This document shows positions 1 through 9,195 of a stretch of DNA of 64,000 nt, piece after piece. The translations under genes and the position numbers were made by a program. Within the stretch, counting starts at the first letter, position 1, and each line of letters begins with the position of its first letter. This DNA comes from Novosphingobium endophyticum (GTDB lineage Bacteria; Pseudomonadota; Alphaproteobacteria; Sphingomonadales; Sphingomonadaceae): NCBI RefSeq assembly GCF_014640675.1, contig NZ_BMHK01000016.1, positions 1 to 64,000 of the forward strand, written 5' to 3'. The notes below the pieces were generated by a model that saw nothing but the letters and a program-made list of their open reading frames with translations, was not told the origin of the DNA and did not search any database.

Positions 1-89
1 CATCCGACCAAGCTATCCATGACATCAAAGCGCTTGGCCGCCAGCTGGGACGAGGACTTCCTCGTCAGCCTCATCTCGTGAAAACTCAT
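1..89 (-). CDS. Partial hypothetical protein, N-terminus only (runs off left edge)
   Basis: The minus strand has an ATG at 89 preceded by a purine-rich AGGGG about 10 bases upstream, and the frame stays open for 29 codons to the window edge. The codons have G or C in most third positions, as real genes here do. The visible peptide begins MSFHEMRLTRKSSSQLAAK and resembles nothing I recognise. The plus-strand frame ending in TGA at 76-78 is also open and shares the same third-codon positions, so base composition cannot separate the two; a strong minus-strand promoter upstream favours this reading. Confidence 0.35.
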   Translation of the reverse strand, partial: MSFHEMRLTRKSSSQLAAKRFDVMDSLVG

Positions 90-561
90 TCACCCGATTC
101 CCCTGGGTGACCGTCGAGGGGGAAGGGCCGATGCCGGTCCTTGCCCGCGCGAGGCGGACGGACACGGCAGAACGCCCGCTGGCGAATGCGGGATAACGCC
201 GAAGGGAAAAACGCTCGGGGCCAGGAAAACATCGGGCCGGCGCTGGGGCGCCCTTGCGGGGGCGCGGGTGTTTGCGGTCGTCACTGGCGAGTGGCCGGCT
301 AGCGACAGCGGCAGTCCGGCTCGGCCTGGGTATTTCATGGACGGGTTCGAAGGGCGTCGCAGCGGGCTCGCGACGGTCGGCGCCCTGGGGCTTCCGGGTG
401 CGTCCCCGGATGGAGGGGGACGGATGCCGGAGCCACGAAGAACCTGCCCGGTCTTTCTGGGCGCTGCTTGCGCGGCCACGGCTTGGACAGCTCGAGCCCC
501 GGCCCGCAGCGCCGACCCGGCACACCGGAAGGGTTGTACCTGCCCCGCCGGATGGCTGGGG
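90..561 (-). other. Long stretch without a convincing gene; possible structured leader or small RNA
   Basis: No ORF here has domain-like content; the open frames translate to Arg/Pro/Ser/Gly-rich, GC-driven peptides. The DNA is rich in short inverted repeats, for example GCGCCC/GGGCGC around 248-265 and CCGG/CCGG around 516-527. It lies just downstream of the minus-strand promoter at 562-590, so it may be a leader or a noncoding RNA. I looked for the conserved RNase P core (GAGGAAAGTCCGGGC) and the SRP core (GGAAGCAGC) and found neither. Confidence 0.35.
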
Positions 562-590
562 TATATAACCCATTCGGTTCAAAATATCAA
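562..590 (-). promoter_or_regulatory. Candidate sigma-70 promoter reading leftward
   Basis: On the minus strand TTGATA (585-590) and TATATA (562-567) are separated by exactly 17 bases. This is 5 of 6 and 4 of 6 matches to the housekeeping consensus, in an AT-rich island inside very GC-rich DNA. Transcription would start near 555 and run toward the partial gene at 89, with more than 450 bases of leader. Confidence 0.5.
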
Positions 591-676
591 GAAAAAGCAC
601 CGTTTACGTCATTTGGCTCGTCCGGGGCCGGTGGCTGTCGCTCGGCGCGCCCTCGCGCGTAAACAACAGCCGCCGG

Positions 677-695
677 CTCCGGAACAAGTCCGGGG
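677..695 (-). terminator. Possible terminator hairpin after rne
   Basis: About 10 bases past the rne stop codon the minus strand can form a 7-bp stem (CCGGA/TCCGG core) with a 5-base loop. It is followed by a weakly T-rich stretch (TGTTGTTT) rather than a true U-tract, so intrinsic termination is uncertain. Confidence 0.3.
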
Positions 696-704
696 TGACG
701 GGCC

Positions 705-3494
705 TTATTCGCCGAAAGTACGCTGCCACCAGCCGCGACGCGGCGATTCTGCGCTTTCGGATTCGGTGTCGTTCGAAGCCGTAACCGCCGTCTCTTCGGA
801 TGGGGCTGCTTCGGCGGCAGGAGCGGCATCGACGACCGACGATTCCTCGACCGGATCAGCCTCCGCCTTTTTTCTCCGGGTGCGCTTGGGCTTGGCGGGG
901 GCTTCCTCGACGGCCGCCTGATCGCCAGCGGTTTCCTCCACCGGTACTTCCGCTTCGGCCTTCTTGCGCCGCGTGCGCTTGGGTTTGGCCGGAGCTTCCT
1001 CGACGCTCGCCTGATCGCCAGCGGCTTCCTCTGCCGGTGCTTCGGCTTCGGGTTCGGCCTTCTTGCGCCGGGTGCGCTTCGGCTTTGCCGGAGCTTCCTC
1101 CGCAGCGACCTCTTCCGCCGGTGTTTCGGCTGCTGCAGGTGCCTCGGCTTCGGCGGGTGCCTCGGCTTCGGGGGCTTTCTTGCGCCGTGTACGCTTCTTT
1201 GGCGCGGGAGCTTCTTCCGCTTCTACGGCCGGTTCTGCATCGGCTTCCGGTTGCTCGCGTTCGGCAGCTTGTTCCTCGCCTTCGCCGGCCTCGAGCTGCT
1301 CGCCGTGCTCGCCGTGCTCGTCGCCACGGCGTCCGCGACGGCGGCGGCCACCACGGCGGCGGCGCTTGCGCGGAGCCTCGCCTTCCTCCGCATCGGCGCT
1401 GGCGGGGGCCTCCTCGCCCTCGCTCTCCATGGCCTCGGCAGTTTCCTCGCCTTCCTCGCCTTCACCGGCGGGCTGCTCGTCGCGGCGGTCGCGGCTGCGA
1501 CCACGGCGGCGCTTGCGGCGCTTGCGGCGGCCTTCACCCTCGGCGCGAGCATCGGCCTCTTCGAGTTCGAGTTCGTCGTCCTCTTCCTCGGAGAGGTCGT
1601 CATCCTCGACGTCGACGGCGATCGGCTCGAAACGCGGCACGAATTCGTTGCGCGGGCCTGAGGAGACGACGCGCATCTTGGCGCCCTCGTTCTCGCCCTC
1701 GGGAATGACCTCGACAGTGACGCCGTAGCGCATTTCAATGTCGGCCAGGTCCGCGCGCTTGGCGTTGAGCAGGTAGACCGCGGCTTCGGTGCTGGCGAAG
1801 AGCGTCACGACCACGCCCTTGCCCTTGGCCGCCTCGTCCTCGATCAGACGCAGCGCCGAAAGGCCCGCCGAGCTGGCGGTGCGCACGAGGCCGGTGCCGT
1901 CGCAGTGCGGGCAGGAACGCGTGGTCGCCTCGAGCACGCCGGTACGCAGGCGCTGGCGGCTCATTTCCATCAGGCCGAAGCTGGAAATGCGGCCGACCTG
2001 GATGCGCGCCCGGTCGTTCTTGAGGGCTTCCTTCATCGCCTTCTCGACCTTGCGGACGTTGGAGCCGTACTCCATGTCGATGAAGTCGATGACGACAAGG
2101 CCGGCCATGTCGCGCAGGCGCAGCTGGCGGGCGATCTCGTGCGCCGCCTCGAGGTTGGTCGAAACGGCCGTTCCCTCGATCCCGTGCTCCTTGGTGGCGC
2201 GGCCCGAGTTGATGTCGATCGAGACCAGGGCCTCGGTCGGGTTGATGACGATGTAGCCGCCGGACCTGAGCTGCACGACAGGATCGTACATCGCGGTAAG
2301 CTGGTCTTCCGCGCCGTAGCGCTGGAACAGCGGAACCGGGTCGGAATAGGGCTTCACCTTGCGCGCATGGCTGGGCATCAGCAGCTTCATGAAGTCCTTG
2401 GCGGCGCGGTAGCCTTCCTCGCCCTCGACCACGACTTCCTCGATGTCGCGATTGTAGATGTCGCGGATGGCGCGCTTGATGAGATCGCTGTCCGAGTGAA
2501 TCAGCGTCGGCGCGGCGGACCTCAGCGTCATTTCACGCAGCTCGTCCCACAAGCGGGCGAGATAGTCGAAGTCGCGCTTGATCTCGGTCTTGGTGCGCTG
2601 GAGGCCTGCCGTGCGCACGATGCAGCCCATGGTGCGCGGAAGCTGGAGTTCGGAGATGATCGACTTCAGGCGCTTGCGGTCGCTGGCCGAGCTGATCTTG
2701 CGGCTGATACCGCCGCCGTGGCTCGAATTGGGCATCAGCACGCAGTAGCGGCCAGCGAGGCTGAGGTAGGTGGTCAGCGCCGCGCCCTTGTTTCCGCGCT
2801 CTTCCTTGACGACCTGCACCAGCAGCACCTGGCGCCGGTGGATGACGTCCTGGATCTTGTAGCGGCGGCGCAGCGCCATGCGCTTGGCGCGCAATTCGTC
2901 CGCTTCCTTGGAGCGGCCCTTGCTCTGGCGGCGACGGCCGCGGCGGCGCGGACCCTCGGAATCGTTTTCCGACGAGTCCGTCTCGGCCTCATCCTCGCCA
3001 TCGCCGTGATCGAAGCCGTTCTCGACATTGCCGGCCTCGATGGTCGCGACATGGTCCTTCTCGGAGGTGTCGACTTCGGTCAGGCCACCGCCTTCGTAGT
3101 CGTCGGAGTCGAAATCCTCGCCCTCGCCATCGGCATCGCCGTCGGAAGCGGAATCGTCATCCCCGTCGTCACCCTCGCTGGCGCGCAGCGCGGCTTCCTC
3201 CTCGGCGTGGGCGGCCTCTTCGGCCAGCAGCGCCTCGCGGTCTTCCTTGGGGATCTGGTAGTAGTCGGGGTGGATTTCGCTGAAGGCCAGGAAGCCGTGA
3301 CGGTTCCCGCCGAAGTCGACAAACGCCGCCTGGAGCGAAGGTTCCACACGGGTGACCTTCGCCAGGTAGATGTTGCCTTTTATCTGTTTGCGTTCGGTCG
3401 ATTCGAAATCGAACTCTTCAATGCGGTTTCCCTTGAGTACCGCCACCCGCGTTTCTTCCGGGTGGCGCGCATCGATTAGCATGCGCGTTGCCAT
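705..3494 (-). CDS. rne: Ribonuclease E/G (RNase E family endoribonuclease)
   Basis: This is the main mRNA-decay and RNA-processing endonuclease, expected to scaffold a degradosome. The start is ATG at 3494, with GGAGAT 6 bases upstream, giving 929 residues; an in-frame extension to 3590 has no ribosome site. The N-terminus (MATRMLIDARHPEETRVAV) is typical of the family. The S1-like RNA-binding region is interrupted by about 130 acidic then Arg-rich residues. The RNase H-like and DNase I-like catalytic parts follow, and the zinc-link motif CPHCDGTG is intact. The last 270 residues are low-complexity and charged, with a near-exact tandem unit containing KPKRTRRKKAE repeated three times. Such tails bind RNA and partner proteins. 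Strongly supported. Confidence 0.96.
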   Translation of the reverse strand: MATRMLIDARHPEETRVAVLKGNRIEEFDFESTERKQIKGNIYLAKVTRVEPSLQAAFVDFGGNRHGFLAFSEIHPDYYQIPKEDREALLAEEAAHAEEEAALRASEGDDGDDDSASDGDADGEGEDFDSDDYEGGGLTEVDTSEKDHVATIEAGNVENGFDHGDGEDEAETDSSENDSEGPRRRGRRRQSKGRSKEADELRAKRMALRRRYKIQDVIHRRQVLLVQVVKEERGNKGAALTTYLSLAGRYCVLMPNSSHGGGISRKISSASDRKRLKSIISELQLPRTMGCIVRTAGLQRTKTEIKRDFDYLARLWDELREMTLRSAAPTLIHSDSDLIKRAIRDIYNRDIEEVVVEGEEGYRAAKDFMKLLMPSHARKVKPYSDPVPLFQRYGAEDQLTAMYDPVVQLRSGGYIVINPTEALVSIDINSGRATKEHGIEGTAVSTNLEAAHEIARQLRLRDMAGLVVIDFIDMEYGSNVRKVEKAMKEALKNDRARIQVGRISSFGLMEMSRQRLRTGVLEATTRSCPHCDGTGLVRTASSAGLSALRLIEDEAAKGKGVVVTLFASTEAAVYLLNAKRADLADIEMRYGVTVEVIPEGENEGAKMRVVSSGPRNEFVPRFEPIAVDVEDDDLSEEEDDELELEEADARAEGEGRRKRRKRRRGRSRDRRDEQPAGEGEEGEETAEAMESEGEEAPASADAEEGEAPRKRRRRGGRRRRGRRGDEHGEHGEQLEAGEGEEQAAEREQPEADAEPAVEAEEAPAPKKRTRRKKAPEAEAPAEAEAPAAAETPAEEVAAEEAPAKPKRTRRKKAEPEAEAPAEEAAGDQASVEEAPAKPKRTRRKKAEAEVPVEETAGDQAAVEEAPAKPKRTRRKKAEADPVEESSVVDAAPAAEAAPSEETAVTASNDTESESAESPRRGWWQRTFGE

Positions 3495-4067
3495 TACGTG
3501 ATCTCCATGCGCGCCTTGACCCGGCCGGATCAGCCGTGGAGGCGCGGTTCTGTTCGAAAATGCCCGGCGGCACGTGGAGCGCTCGGCCAAATACGGCGAG
3601 GCTCTGCGTGTGTCGGGCAGGGGTAAGCATGAAATCGGGGCAATCCAGCGCCCCGTTTGTGGTCATTGTGTCTGCGAGAGCGAGGCCGCGTGGCGAATTC
3701 GAACACGCGTTGAATTGCGGCCAGACCGCCCATGCCCTCGCGGGCATCGGCTGGCAAAGCGGCAACTGGCTTCTCATGTCTCGCGTCAACCTGTTGGATC
3801 CGGATGAATTTCCGGTTCTGACGACCGGAGTTTCAGCATCGTCGGTCCTGTCCGGCACCCATCTGGGGGTTCATGTCCGGATTTGCGAGGACCGAAGGCT
3901 TGATGGCTCCGGGTTGAAATGGCCTAGCATTCATGGCCTTGCACGGCAAGTTACTTGCCACTGGTCAGTCCTGCCACAATCATGGTTAACGCTTCCCTAC
4001 TAAAAATGGGGGAAAAGCGCGCGGTTGCGGGATTGTCCGGCGGGAGAACCGCACTTAGTGAATCGTC
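3495..4067. other. Divergent intergenic region between rne and the amidase
   Basis: This 573-base region separates two genes transcribed away from each other and should hold both promoters. I see no convincing coding frame. A weak candidate promoter for the amidase is TTGCCA (3955-3960) with AATCAT 17 bases on, only 4 of 6 matches each. The long stretch before rne fits the known tendency of rne genes to have long, autoregulatory 5' leaders, but no specific structure could be assigned. Confidence 0.4.
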
Positions 4068-4937
4068 ATGTTGCGCGCCCTTCAGTTGGTCGTCATTCTT
4101 TCGGTGCCTCTGGCACTGGCGCTTGCGGCATTCGTCGTCGACCACGAATTGTACCGGCAGGCGCTGGGCTACGGCCATGTCATCCGCTTCGACATGCCGC
4201 AGATCGGCGCGCCGGCGGACCTGCCGAAAGTTGAAGGGCCGGCCGATGCGAGCCGGCCGCTGGTCGTCCTCGATCCCGGGCACGGCGGCTTCGATCCGGG
4301 GGCGGGGCAGGGGGGGCTCAAGGAAAAGTCTGTTGCCCTGCAGATTGCGCTCGCGATCCGCGACCGCCTCCTTGAAGACGGCGGCATCAGGGTGGCGCTG
4401 ACCCGCGACAACGACCGCTTCATTTCGCTGGCGGACAGGCCGGACATCGCGCGTCGTCTCGGCGCCGACCTGTTCGTCTCGATCCACGCCGACAGCGCGG
4501 AGAACGATTCCGCGCGAGGGGCGAGCGTCTACATCCTCTCGGAGAAGGGGACGGACGAGGCCGCGCGGCGCTTCGCCGCGACCGACGATACCTCCGTCCG
4601 GCTCAACGGCGTGACGCTTTCCGATATTGACGCGCACGTGAGCGCGATCCTGCTGGATCTGTCGCAGCGCGATACCCTGGCAAGTTCGAACGAGATCGCT
4701 TCGCTGATGCTGCGCGAGCTTGCCGAGGCGCAGGTCGGCCTGCACCGGGAGCGCGTGGAGACGGCGGCGCTCGCGGTGCTCAAGGCACCCGACATCCCCT
4801 CCATCCTGCTCGAATCCGGCTACATCAACAACGAGCAGGACGCGCAATTCCTGGGTTCCGCGGCAGGGCAGCAGACCATCGCAAAGGCGACTGCCCGCGC
4901 CATCCGCGCCTACCTCGCGCGGCGCGCCGGCGTCTGA
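4068..4937 (+). CDS. N-acetylmuramoyl-L-alanine amidase (Amidase_3)
   Basis: A zinc amidase that cleaves the lactyl-peptide bond of peptidoglycan, usually for daughter-cell separation. Residues 5-24 form a hydrophobic signal or anchor segment for export to the periplasm. The catalytic domain starts near residue 64 with VVLDPGHGG; the zinc ligands H72, E86 and H140 (in SIHAD) and the catalytic Glu in ILLESGY near residue 248 are all present. At 289 residues it has no AMIN or LysM targeting domain, so it resembles the minimal AmiC-like enzymes of alphaproteobacteria. The start has only a distant GGGAG. It sits 76 bases before the PBP1A gene on the same strand, suggesting a shared transcript for wall remodelling. 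Confidence 0.93.
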   Translation: MLRALQLVVILSVPLALALAAFVVDHELYRQALGYGHVIRFDMPQIGAPADLPKVEGPADASRPLVVLDPGHGGFDPGAGQGGLKEKSVALQIALAIRDRLLEDGGIRVALTRDNDRFISLADRPDIARRLGADLFVSIHADSAENDSARGASVYILSEKGTDEAARRFAATDDTSVRLNGVTLSDIDAHVSAILLDLSQRDTLASSNEIASLMLRELAEAQVGLHRERVETAALAVLKAPDIPSILLESGYINNEQDAQFLGSAAGQQTIAKATARAIRAYLARRAGV

Positions 4938-5013
4938 ACCGCGCTCCTGGGGGCGGCACGGGGCAACGACTCTCTGGCGCTTCCCGAAGGGCTCATGCTA
5001 GAGGGCTGGCGCA

Positions 5014-7545
5014 ATGAGCGACGAGACGAACGAGCCGGGCGGCGATCAGCAGCCCAAAGACGCGACTTTCCGTATCCGCAGGGAAGCTTCGGGTCGCCTG
5101 GCCGCATTCCGCACCGCCTGGCGTACCCGCAAGGGGTTGCGCCGCATCGGCTATCTGTGCCTGGCCGGGCTTGTCGGCATGGTCGGCTTCTGGGTCTATC
5201 TCAGCCACGATCTGCCGGATGCCAACAAGCTGCTCGAATACCAGCCGCCGCTGCCGACCATGGTGCGGGGCATCGATGGCGAGGTCATCCACAGCTATGC
5301 GCGCGAGCGCCGCGTCCAGCTACGTTACGTCGATTTCCCTCGTCCGCTGGTAAACGCATTCCTTTCGGCCGAGGACCGTACGTTCTGGAGCCACGGCGGC
5401 GTGGACTTCGGCGGTTTCGTCGGCGCGGTGGTCGACTATGTCTCCAAATACGGCAGCGGCGAGCGCGCCAAGGGCGGTTCCACCATTACCCAGCAGGTAG
5501 CCAAGAACATCCTGATCGGCGACGAGTATTCGGTCACCCGCAAGCTCAAGGAAATGATCGTGGCACGCCGCATCGAGGGCGTGCTGAACAAGCAGCAGAT
5601 ACTCGAACTCTACCTCAACGAAATCCCGCTGGGGCGCCGCTCCTTCGGCGTCCAGGCCGCCGCGCGGGCCTATTTCGACAAGGACGTCGACGAGCTGACG
5701 CTCAGTCAGGCGGCCTTCCTCGCCATCCTGCCGCGCGCGCCCGAAGTCTATGGACGCAAGCAGCACGTCGAACGCGCGATAGAGCGCCGCAACTGGGTGC
5801 TTGACCAGATGGTGCGCAATGGCTGGGCCACGCGGGAGGAAGCCGAAGCGGCCAAGGCGCAGCCGCTCGGTCTCGTCGCCCAGCGCGGCAACGACTACGA
5901 TCCGGCCAACGGCTATTTCGTCGAAGAGGTGCGCCGCCGCCTGATCGAGCGCTATGGCGAGAAGGCCGAGGACGGGCCGAACAGCGTCTATGCCGGCGGG
6001 CTCTGGGTGCGTACTTCGCTTGATTCCGAAGTGCAGCATGCGGTGCGCGACGCGTTGCGCAAGGGGCTGCTGAACTATCACGGCAATCGTGGCTGGGCGG
6101 GGCCGATCGCCCAGATCAAGGATCTGGAGAATTGGCAGACGCAGCTGATCGTCTCCAACAAGACGGTTGACTACAAGGACTGGCGCGTCGGCGTGATCCT
6201 CGACGCCGCCGACGGCAAAGGCCGGATCGGCTTTTCGGATGGCAGCACCTCGGCGCTGACCAACGTTCCCGAGCGGGCCAAGGCGGGCGACTTCGTGGCC
6301 GCCGCGCCGGTTTCCGCCGGAACTTACGCGGTGCGCACGATCCCCGAGGTTTCGGGCGGCATGCTCATGGAGCAGCCCTGGTCGGGTCGCATCATCGCCA
6401 TGCAGGGCGGCTTCGATTCCGGCCTCGCCTCGTTCAACCGCGCGACGCAGGCGGAACGCCAGCCCGGCTCGACGATCAAGCCCTTCGTCTACGCGACGGC
6501 GCTGCAATACGGCATGACGCCTGCGACGCAGGTGCTCGACGGTACCTTCTGCGTCTACCAGGGCGGGGCCCTGGGTGAGAAGTGCTTCCGCAACTTCGGC
6601 GGCGAGGGCGGCGGCACCCACACGATGCGCTGGGGCCTCGAACAGTCGCGCAACCTGATGACGGTGCGTATCGCCAACGACACGGGCATGTCGCGCGTGG
6701 TCAATAACTTCCGCCATGTCGGCATCGGCGACTACAAGCCCTATCTCTCCTTCGCGCTCGGCGCGGGCGAGACGACGGTGGCGCGCATGGCGAACGCCTA
6801 TTCGGCCCTGGCCAATAACGGCGTGCAGTATCCCGCCACGGTCATCGACTACGTGCAGGACCGCAATGGCAAGGTGATCTGGCGCGGCGACAAGCGGCGC
6901 TGCGACACTTGCAACATGGCGGAGTGGGACGGCAAGCCGATGCCGCGTATAGAGCGGCGGGGCAAGCAGGTGATCGACGCCGAGACCGCCTATCAGGTGG
7001 TCCACATGCTGGAAGGTGTGGTGACACGCGGTACCGCCGTGCGTTTGCGTGATCTCGACCTGCCGCTGTTCGGCAAGACAGGAACTACCAACGGTCCCAC
7101 CGACGTGTGGTTCATGGGCGGCTCCCAGGATCTCGTCGGCGGCGTCTACCTCGGTTACGATTCGCCGCGTTCGTTGGGCGGCTATGCGCAAGGCGGGCGC
7201 ATCGCCGCACCGATATTCAAGGATGTCGTCCTCGCCACAAAGCCGCGCTGGAGCGACCGGCCGTTCATCGCGCCGGCCGGTATCCGCATGGTCCGGATCG
7301 ACCGCGTGACCGGCAAGCAGGTGATGGGCGTGGAGCCCGGAGACGAGGCAAAGGCCTCGGTAATCTGGGAAGCGTTCAAGCCAGACACGGAGCCGCGCCA
7401 GTATACCGCTGAGGACGAATTCACCCGCCGGCGCGATGCCCTTATCGCTTATATTCGTGAGGCCCGTGAGACCCGCGAGGCGGCGGCGGCGGCCGCGACG
7501 GGCGACACCCGGGACTTTGCGGAGGAGCAGGGCGGGGTATACTGA
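5014..7545 (+). CDS. mrcA: Penicillin-binding protein 1A (bifunctional transglycosylase/transpeptidase)
   Basis: A class A PBP that polymerises glycan strands from lipid II and crosslinks them. There is a cytoplasmic N-terminus of about 45 residues and one membrane anchor near residues 48-68. The GT51 glycosyltransferase domain follows, with EDRTFWSHGGVD and KGGSTITQQVAKN. The transpeptidase domain has all three active-site motifs: SxxK at Ser486 (GSTIK), SRN at 545 and KTG at 688. The length of 843 residues is normal for alphaproteobacterial PBP1A. It lies directly downstream of the amidase gene on the same strand. Confidence 0.96.
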   Translation: MSDETNEPGGDQQPKDATFRIRREASGRLAAFRTAWRTRKGLRRIGYLCLAGLVGMVGFWVYLSHDLPDANKLLEYQPPLPTMVRGIDGEVIHSYARERRVQLRYVDFPRPLVNAFLSAEDRTFWSHGGVDFGGFVGAVVDYVSKYGSGERAKGGSTITQQVAKNILIGDEYSVTRKLKEMIVARRIEGVLNKQQILELYLNEIPLGRRSFGVQAAARAYFDKDVDELTLSQAAFLAILPRAPEVYGRKQHVERAIERRNWVLDQMVRNGWATREEAEAAKAQPLGLVAQRGNDYDPANGYFVEEVRRRLIERYGEKAEDGPNSVYAGGLWVRTSLDSEVQHAVRDALRKGLLNYHGNRGWAGPIAQIKDLENWQTQLIVSNKTVDYKDWRVGVILDAADGKGRIGFSDGSTSALTNVPERAKAGDFVAAAPVSAGTYAVRTIPEVSGGMLMEQPWSGRIIAMQGGFDSGLASFNRATQAERQPGSTIKPFVYATALQYGMTPATQVLDGTFCVYQGGALGEKCFRNFGGEGGGTHTMRWGLEQSRNLMTVRIANDTGMSRVVNNFRHVGIGDYKPYLSFALGAGETTVARMANAYSALANNGVQYPATVIDYVQDRNGKVIWRGDKRRCDTCNMAEWDGKPMPRIERRGKQVIDAETAYQVVHMLEGVVTRGTAVRLRDLDLPLFGKTGTTNGPTDVWFMGGSQDLVGGVYLGYDSPRSLGGYAQGGRIAAPIFKDVVLATKPRWSDRPFIAPAGIRMVRIDRVTGKQVMGVEPGDEAKASVIWEAFKPDTEPRQYTAEDEFTRRRDALIAYIREARETREAAAAAATGDTRDFAEEQGGVY

Positions 7546-7601
7546 TCCATCCATGAACAAAGGCGGCTGACGCTTCGGTCGTTCGAGGGAGAAACGATAG
7601 T

Positions 7602-9182
7602 ATGCCGGGCCACCACCCGTCCCGCCACGCGCGGACCACGCCTGATGCTCTGGCAATGATCGTTGCCGACACCGGGGAAACGCTCAGCTATCGGGAACTC
7701 GACGAAGGTTCGAACCGCGTCGCGCAACTGCTCCGCTCGCTGGGGCTGCGTCCGGGCGACCGGATAGCGGTGATGCTGCGCAATTCGCCCGAATTTTCCA
7801 AGGTCTACTGGGGCGCGACGCGTTGCGGCTGCTTCGTCACGTTGCTTTCGACTCATCTCAGGCCCTCCGAGGCCAGCTACATCGTCGGCGATGCCGGGGC
7901 GAAAGTGCTGTTCCTTTCCGCGTCGATCGGCGAGACGCCGTGTGCGCTGGCGCGCGACCGGGCGGAACTGGCCCCGGGCGTGTCGCATGTGTTCTTCGCC
8001 GGAGACCCGCCGGGCGAGGGGGCCATGACAGGTGCCGTCTCGCTTGACGAAGTGCTGGCGTCGATGCCCGCCGAGCCGGTGGCGGATGAGATATCCGGCT
8101 TTCACATGATCTATTCGAGCGGCACTACCGGCCGGCCCAAGGGCATCGTCCTGCCGTTCACGCCGGGGCCGATCGACGAGTTCAACGCGCTCGAAGGCGC
8201 CCTGCCTATCTATCAGGAGCTCGATCCGCTGGTCTCGCTCAATGTCGGCCCGCTCTATCACGGCGCGCCGCTGTCCGGCATGGTCACCGCGCAGCGCCTC
8301 GGCGGCACGTTCGTCACGCAGCGCAAGTTCGATGCCGAGGGCGTCCTGGCCGCGATCGAGCGCTACAGGGTCAATATCGCCCAGTTCGTGCCGACGATGT
8401 TCGTGCGCAAGCTGGCCCTGCCCGACGACGTGCGGGCGCAGTACGACATGTCTTCCCTGCGTCTGGCGATTCACGCGGCCGCGCCGTGTCCGGTCGAGAT
8501 CAAGCGGCGCATGATCGACTGGTGGGGGCCGATTATCTTTGAATACTACGGCAGCACCGAAGGTGTCGGCGCTACCGCGATCACCTCGCAGGAATGGCTC
8601 GAACGGCCCGGCTCGGTCGGCCGTTCGTCGCTGGGACCGATCCATATCTGCGACGAGGAAGGCCGCGAGCTGCCGCCGGGCGAATCCGGCATCGTCTATT
8701 TCGAAGCAATGCCGGGCCGGTCGGTGAACTACCTCAACGATGCGGAGAAGACGCGCAGCGCCTCGCACCCACAGCACCCGGACTGGTTCGCGGTGGGCGA
8801 CATCGGCCGGCTCGACGAGGATGGCTATCTCTACCTGACCGATCGCAAGGACTTCATGATCATCTCGGGAGGGGTGAACATCTATCCGCAGGCGATCGAG
8901 GACTGCCTGATCGTCCATCCGCAAGTGCTCGACGTCGCGGTGCTGGGCGTCGCCGATCCCGAATACGGCGAGAAGGTCAAGGCGGTGGTCCAGCCCAAGG
9001 ACTGGGCCGACGCCGGCCCGGAGCTGGAAGCCTCGCTGCGCGACTGGTGCGGGGGGCGTATTTCGGCCGTCACCGCGCCGCGCGAATACGAATTCGTGAA
9101 GGAACTTCCGCGTCTGCCTTCGGGCAAGCTCGCAAAGCATGAACTGAGAAAGCTGTACGGCAATGCCGTCGCGGTGGCCTGA
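7602..9182 (+). CDS. Acyl-CoA synthetase (AMP-binding, class I adenylate-forming)
   Basis: Activates a carboxylic acid to its CoA thioester through an acyl-adenylate. The P-loop motif YSSGTTGRPKG lies near residue 170, YYGSTEG near 310, TDRKDFMIISGG near 415, and the catalytic C-terminal lysine in LPSGKLAKHE. The start ATG at 7602 has a GAGGGAGAAA ribosome site. The substrate cannot be read from sequence. The following esterase, kinase, acyl-CoA dehydrogenase and SDR suggest it feeds a catabolic acyl-CoA route. At 526 residues it is a normal size, and there is no signal peptide. Confidence 0.92.
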   Translation: MPGHHPSRHARTTPDALAMIVADTGETLSYRELDEGSNRVAQLLRSLGLRPGDRIAVMLRNSPEFSKVYWGATRCGCFVTLLSTHLRPSEASYIVGDAGAKVLFLSASIGETPCALARDRAELAPGVSHVFFAGDPPGEGAMTGAVSLDEVLASMPAEPVADEISGFHMIYSSGTTGRPKGIVLPFTPGPIDEFNALEGALPIYQELDPLVSLNVGPLYHGAPLSGMVTAQRLGGTFVTQRKFDAEGVLAAIERYRVNIAQFVPTMFVRKLALPDDVRAQYDMSSLRLAIHAAAPCPVEIKRRMIDWWGPIIFEYYGSTEGVGATAITSQEWLERPGSVGRSSLGPIHICDEEGRELPPGESGIVYFEAMPGRSVNYLNDAEKTRSASHPQHPDWFAVGDIGRLDEDGYLYLTDRKDFMIISGGVNIYPQAIEDCLIVHPQVLDVAVLGVADPEYGEKVKAVVQPKDWADAGPELEASLRDWCGGRISAVTAPREYEFVKELPRLPSGKLAKHELRKLYGNAVAVA

Positions 9183-9195
9183 GGAGAGAACGCCG

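Noticed and set aside
90-561. RNase P RNA, SRP RNA or tmRNA
   Set aside because: The conserved core sequences of the first two are absent on both strands and no CCA-ended tRNA-like domain was found.
25-600. 191-codon minus-strand ORF at the left edge
   Set aside because: Starts upstream of the likely transcription start (near 555), overlaps a second candidate reading frame at 1-89 and reads as Arg/Pro/Ser filler.
800-1240. CRISPR array or VNTR in the rne tail
   Set aside because: Repeats are in-frame protein repeats of a coding gene with degenerate spacing, not identical repeats with unique spacers.
1905-3479. 524-codon plus-strand ORF opposite rne
   Set aside because: It is antisense to a certain gene with intact RNase E motifs, has low-complexity Ala/Val/Asp/Arg composition and no recognisable domain; long antisense frames are expected in GC-rich DNA.
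5320-7656. 778-codon minus-strand ORF opposite PBP1A
   Set aside because: Shadow of a gene with all three transpeptidase motifs; His/Arg/Ala-rich translation without domains.
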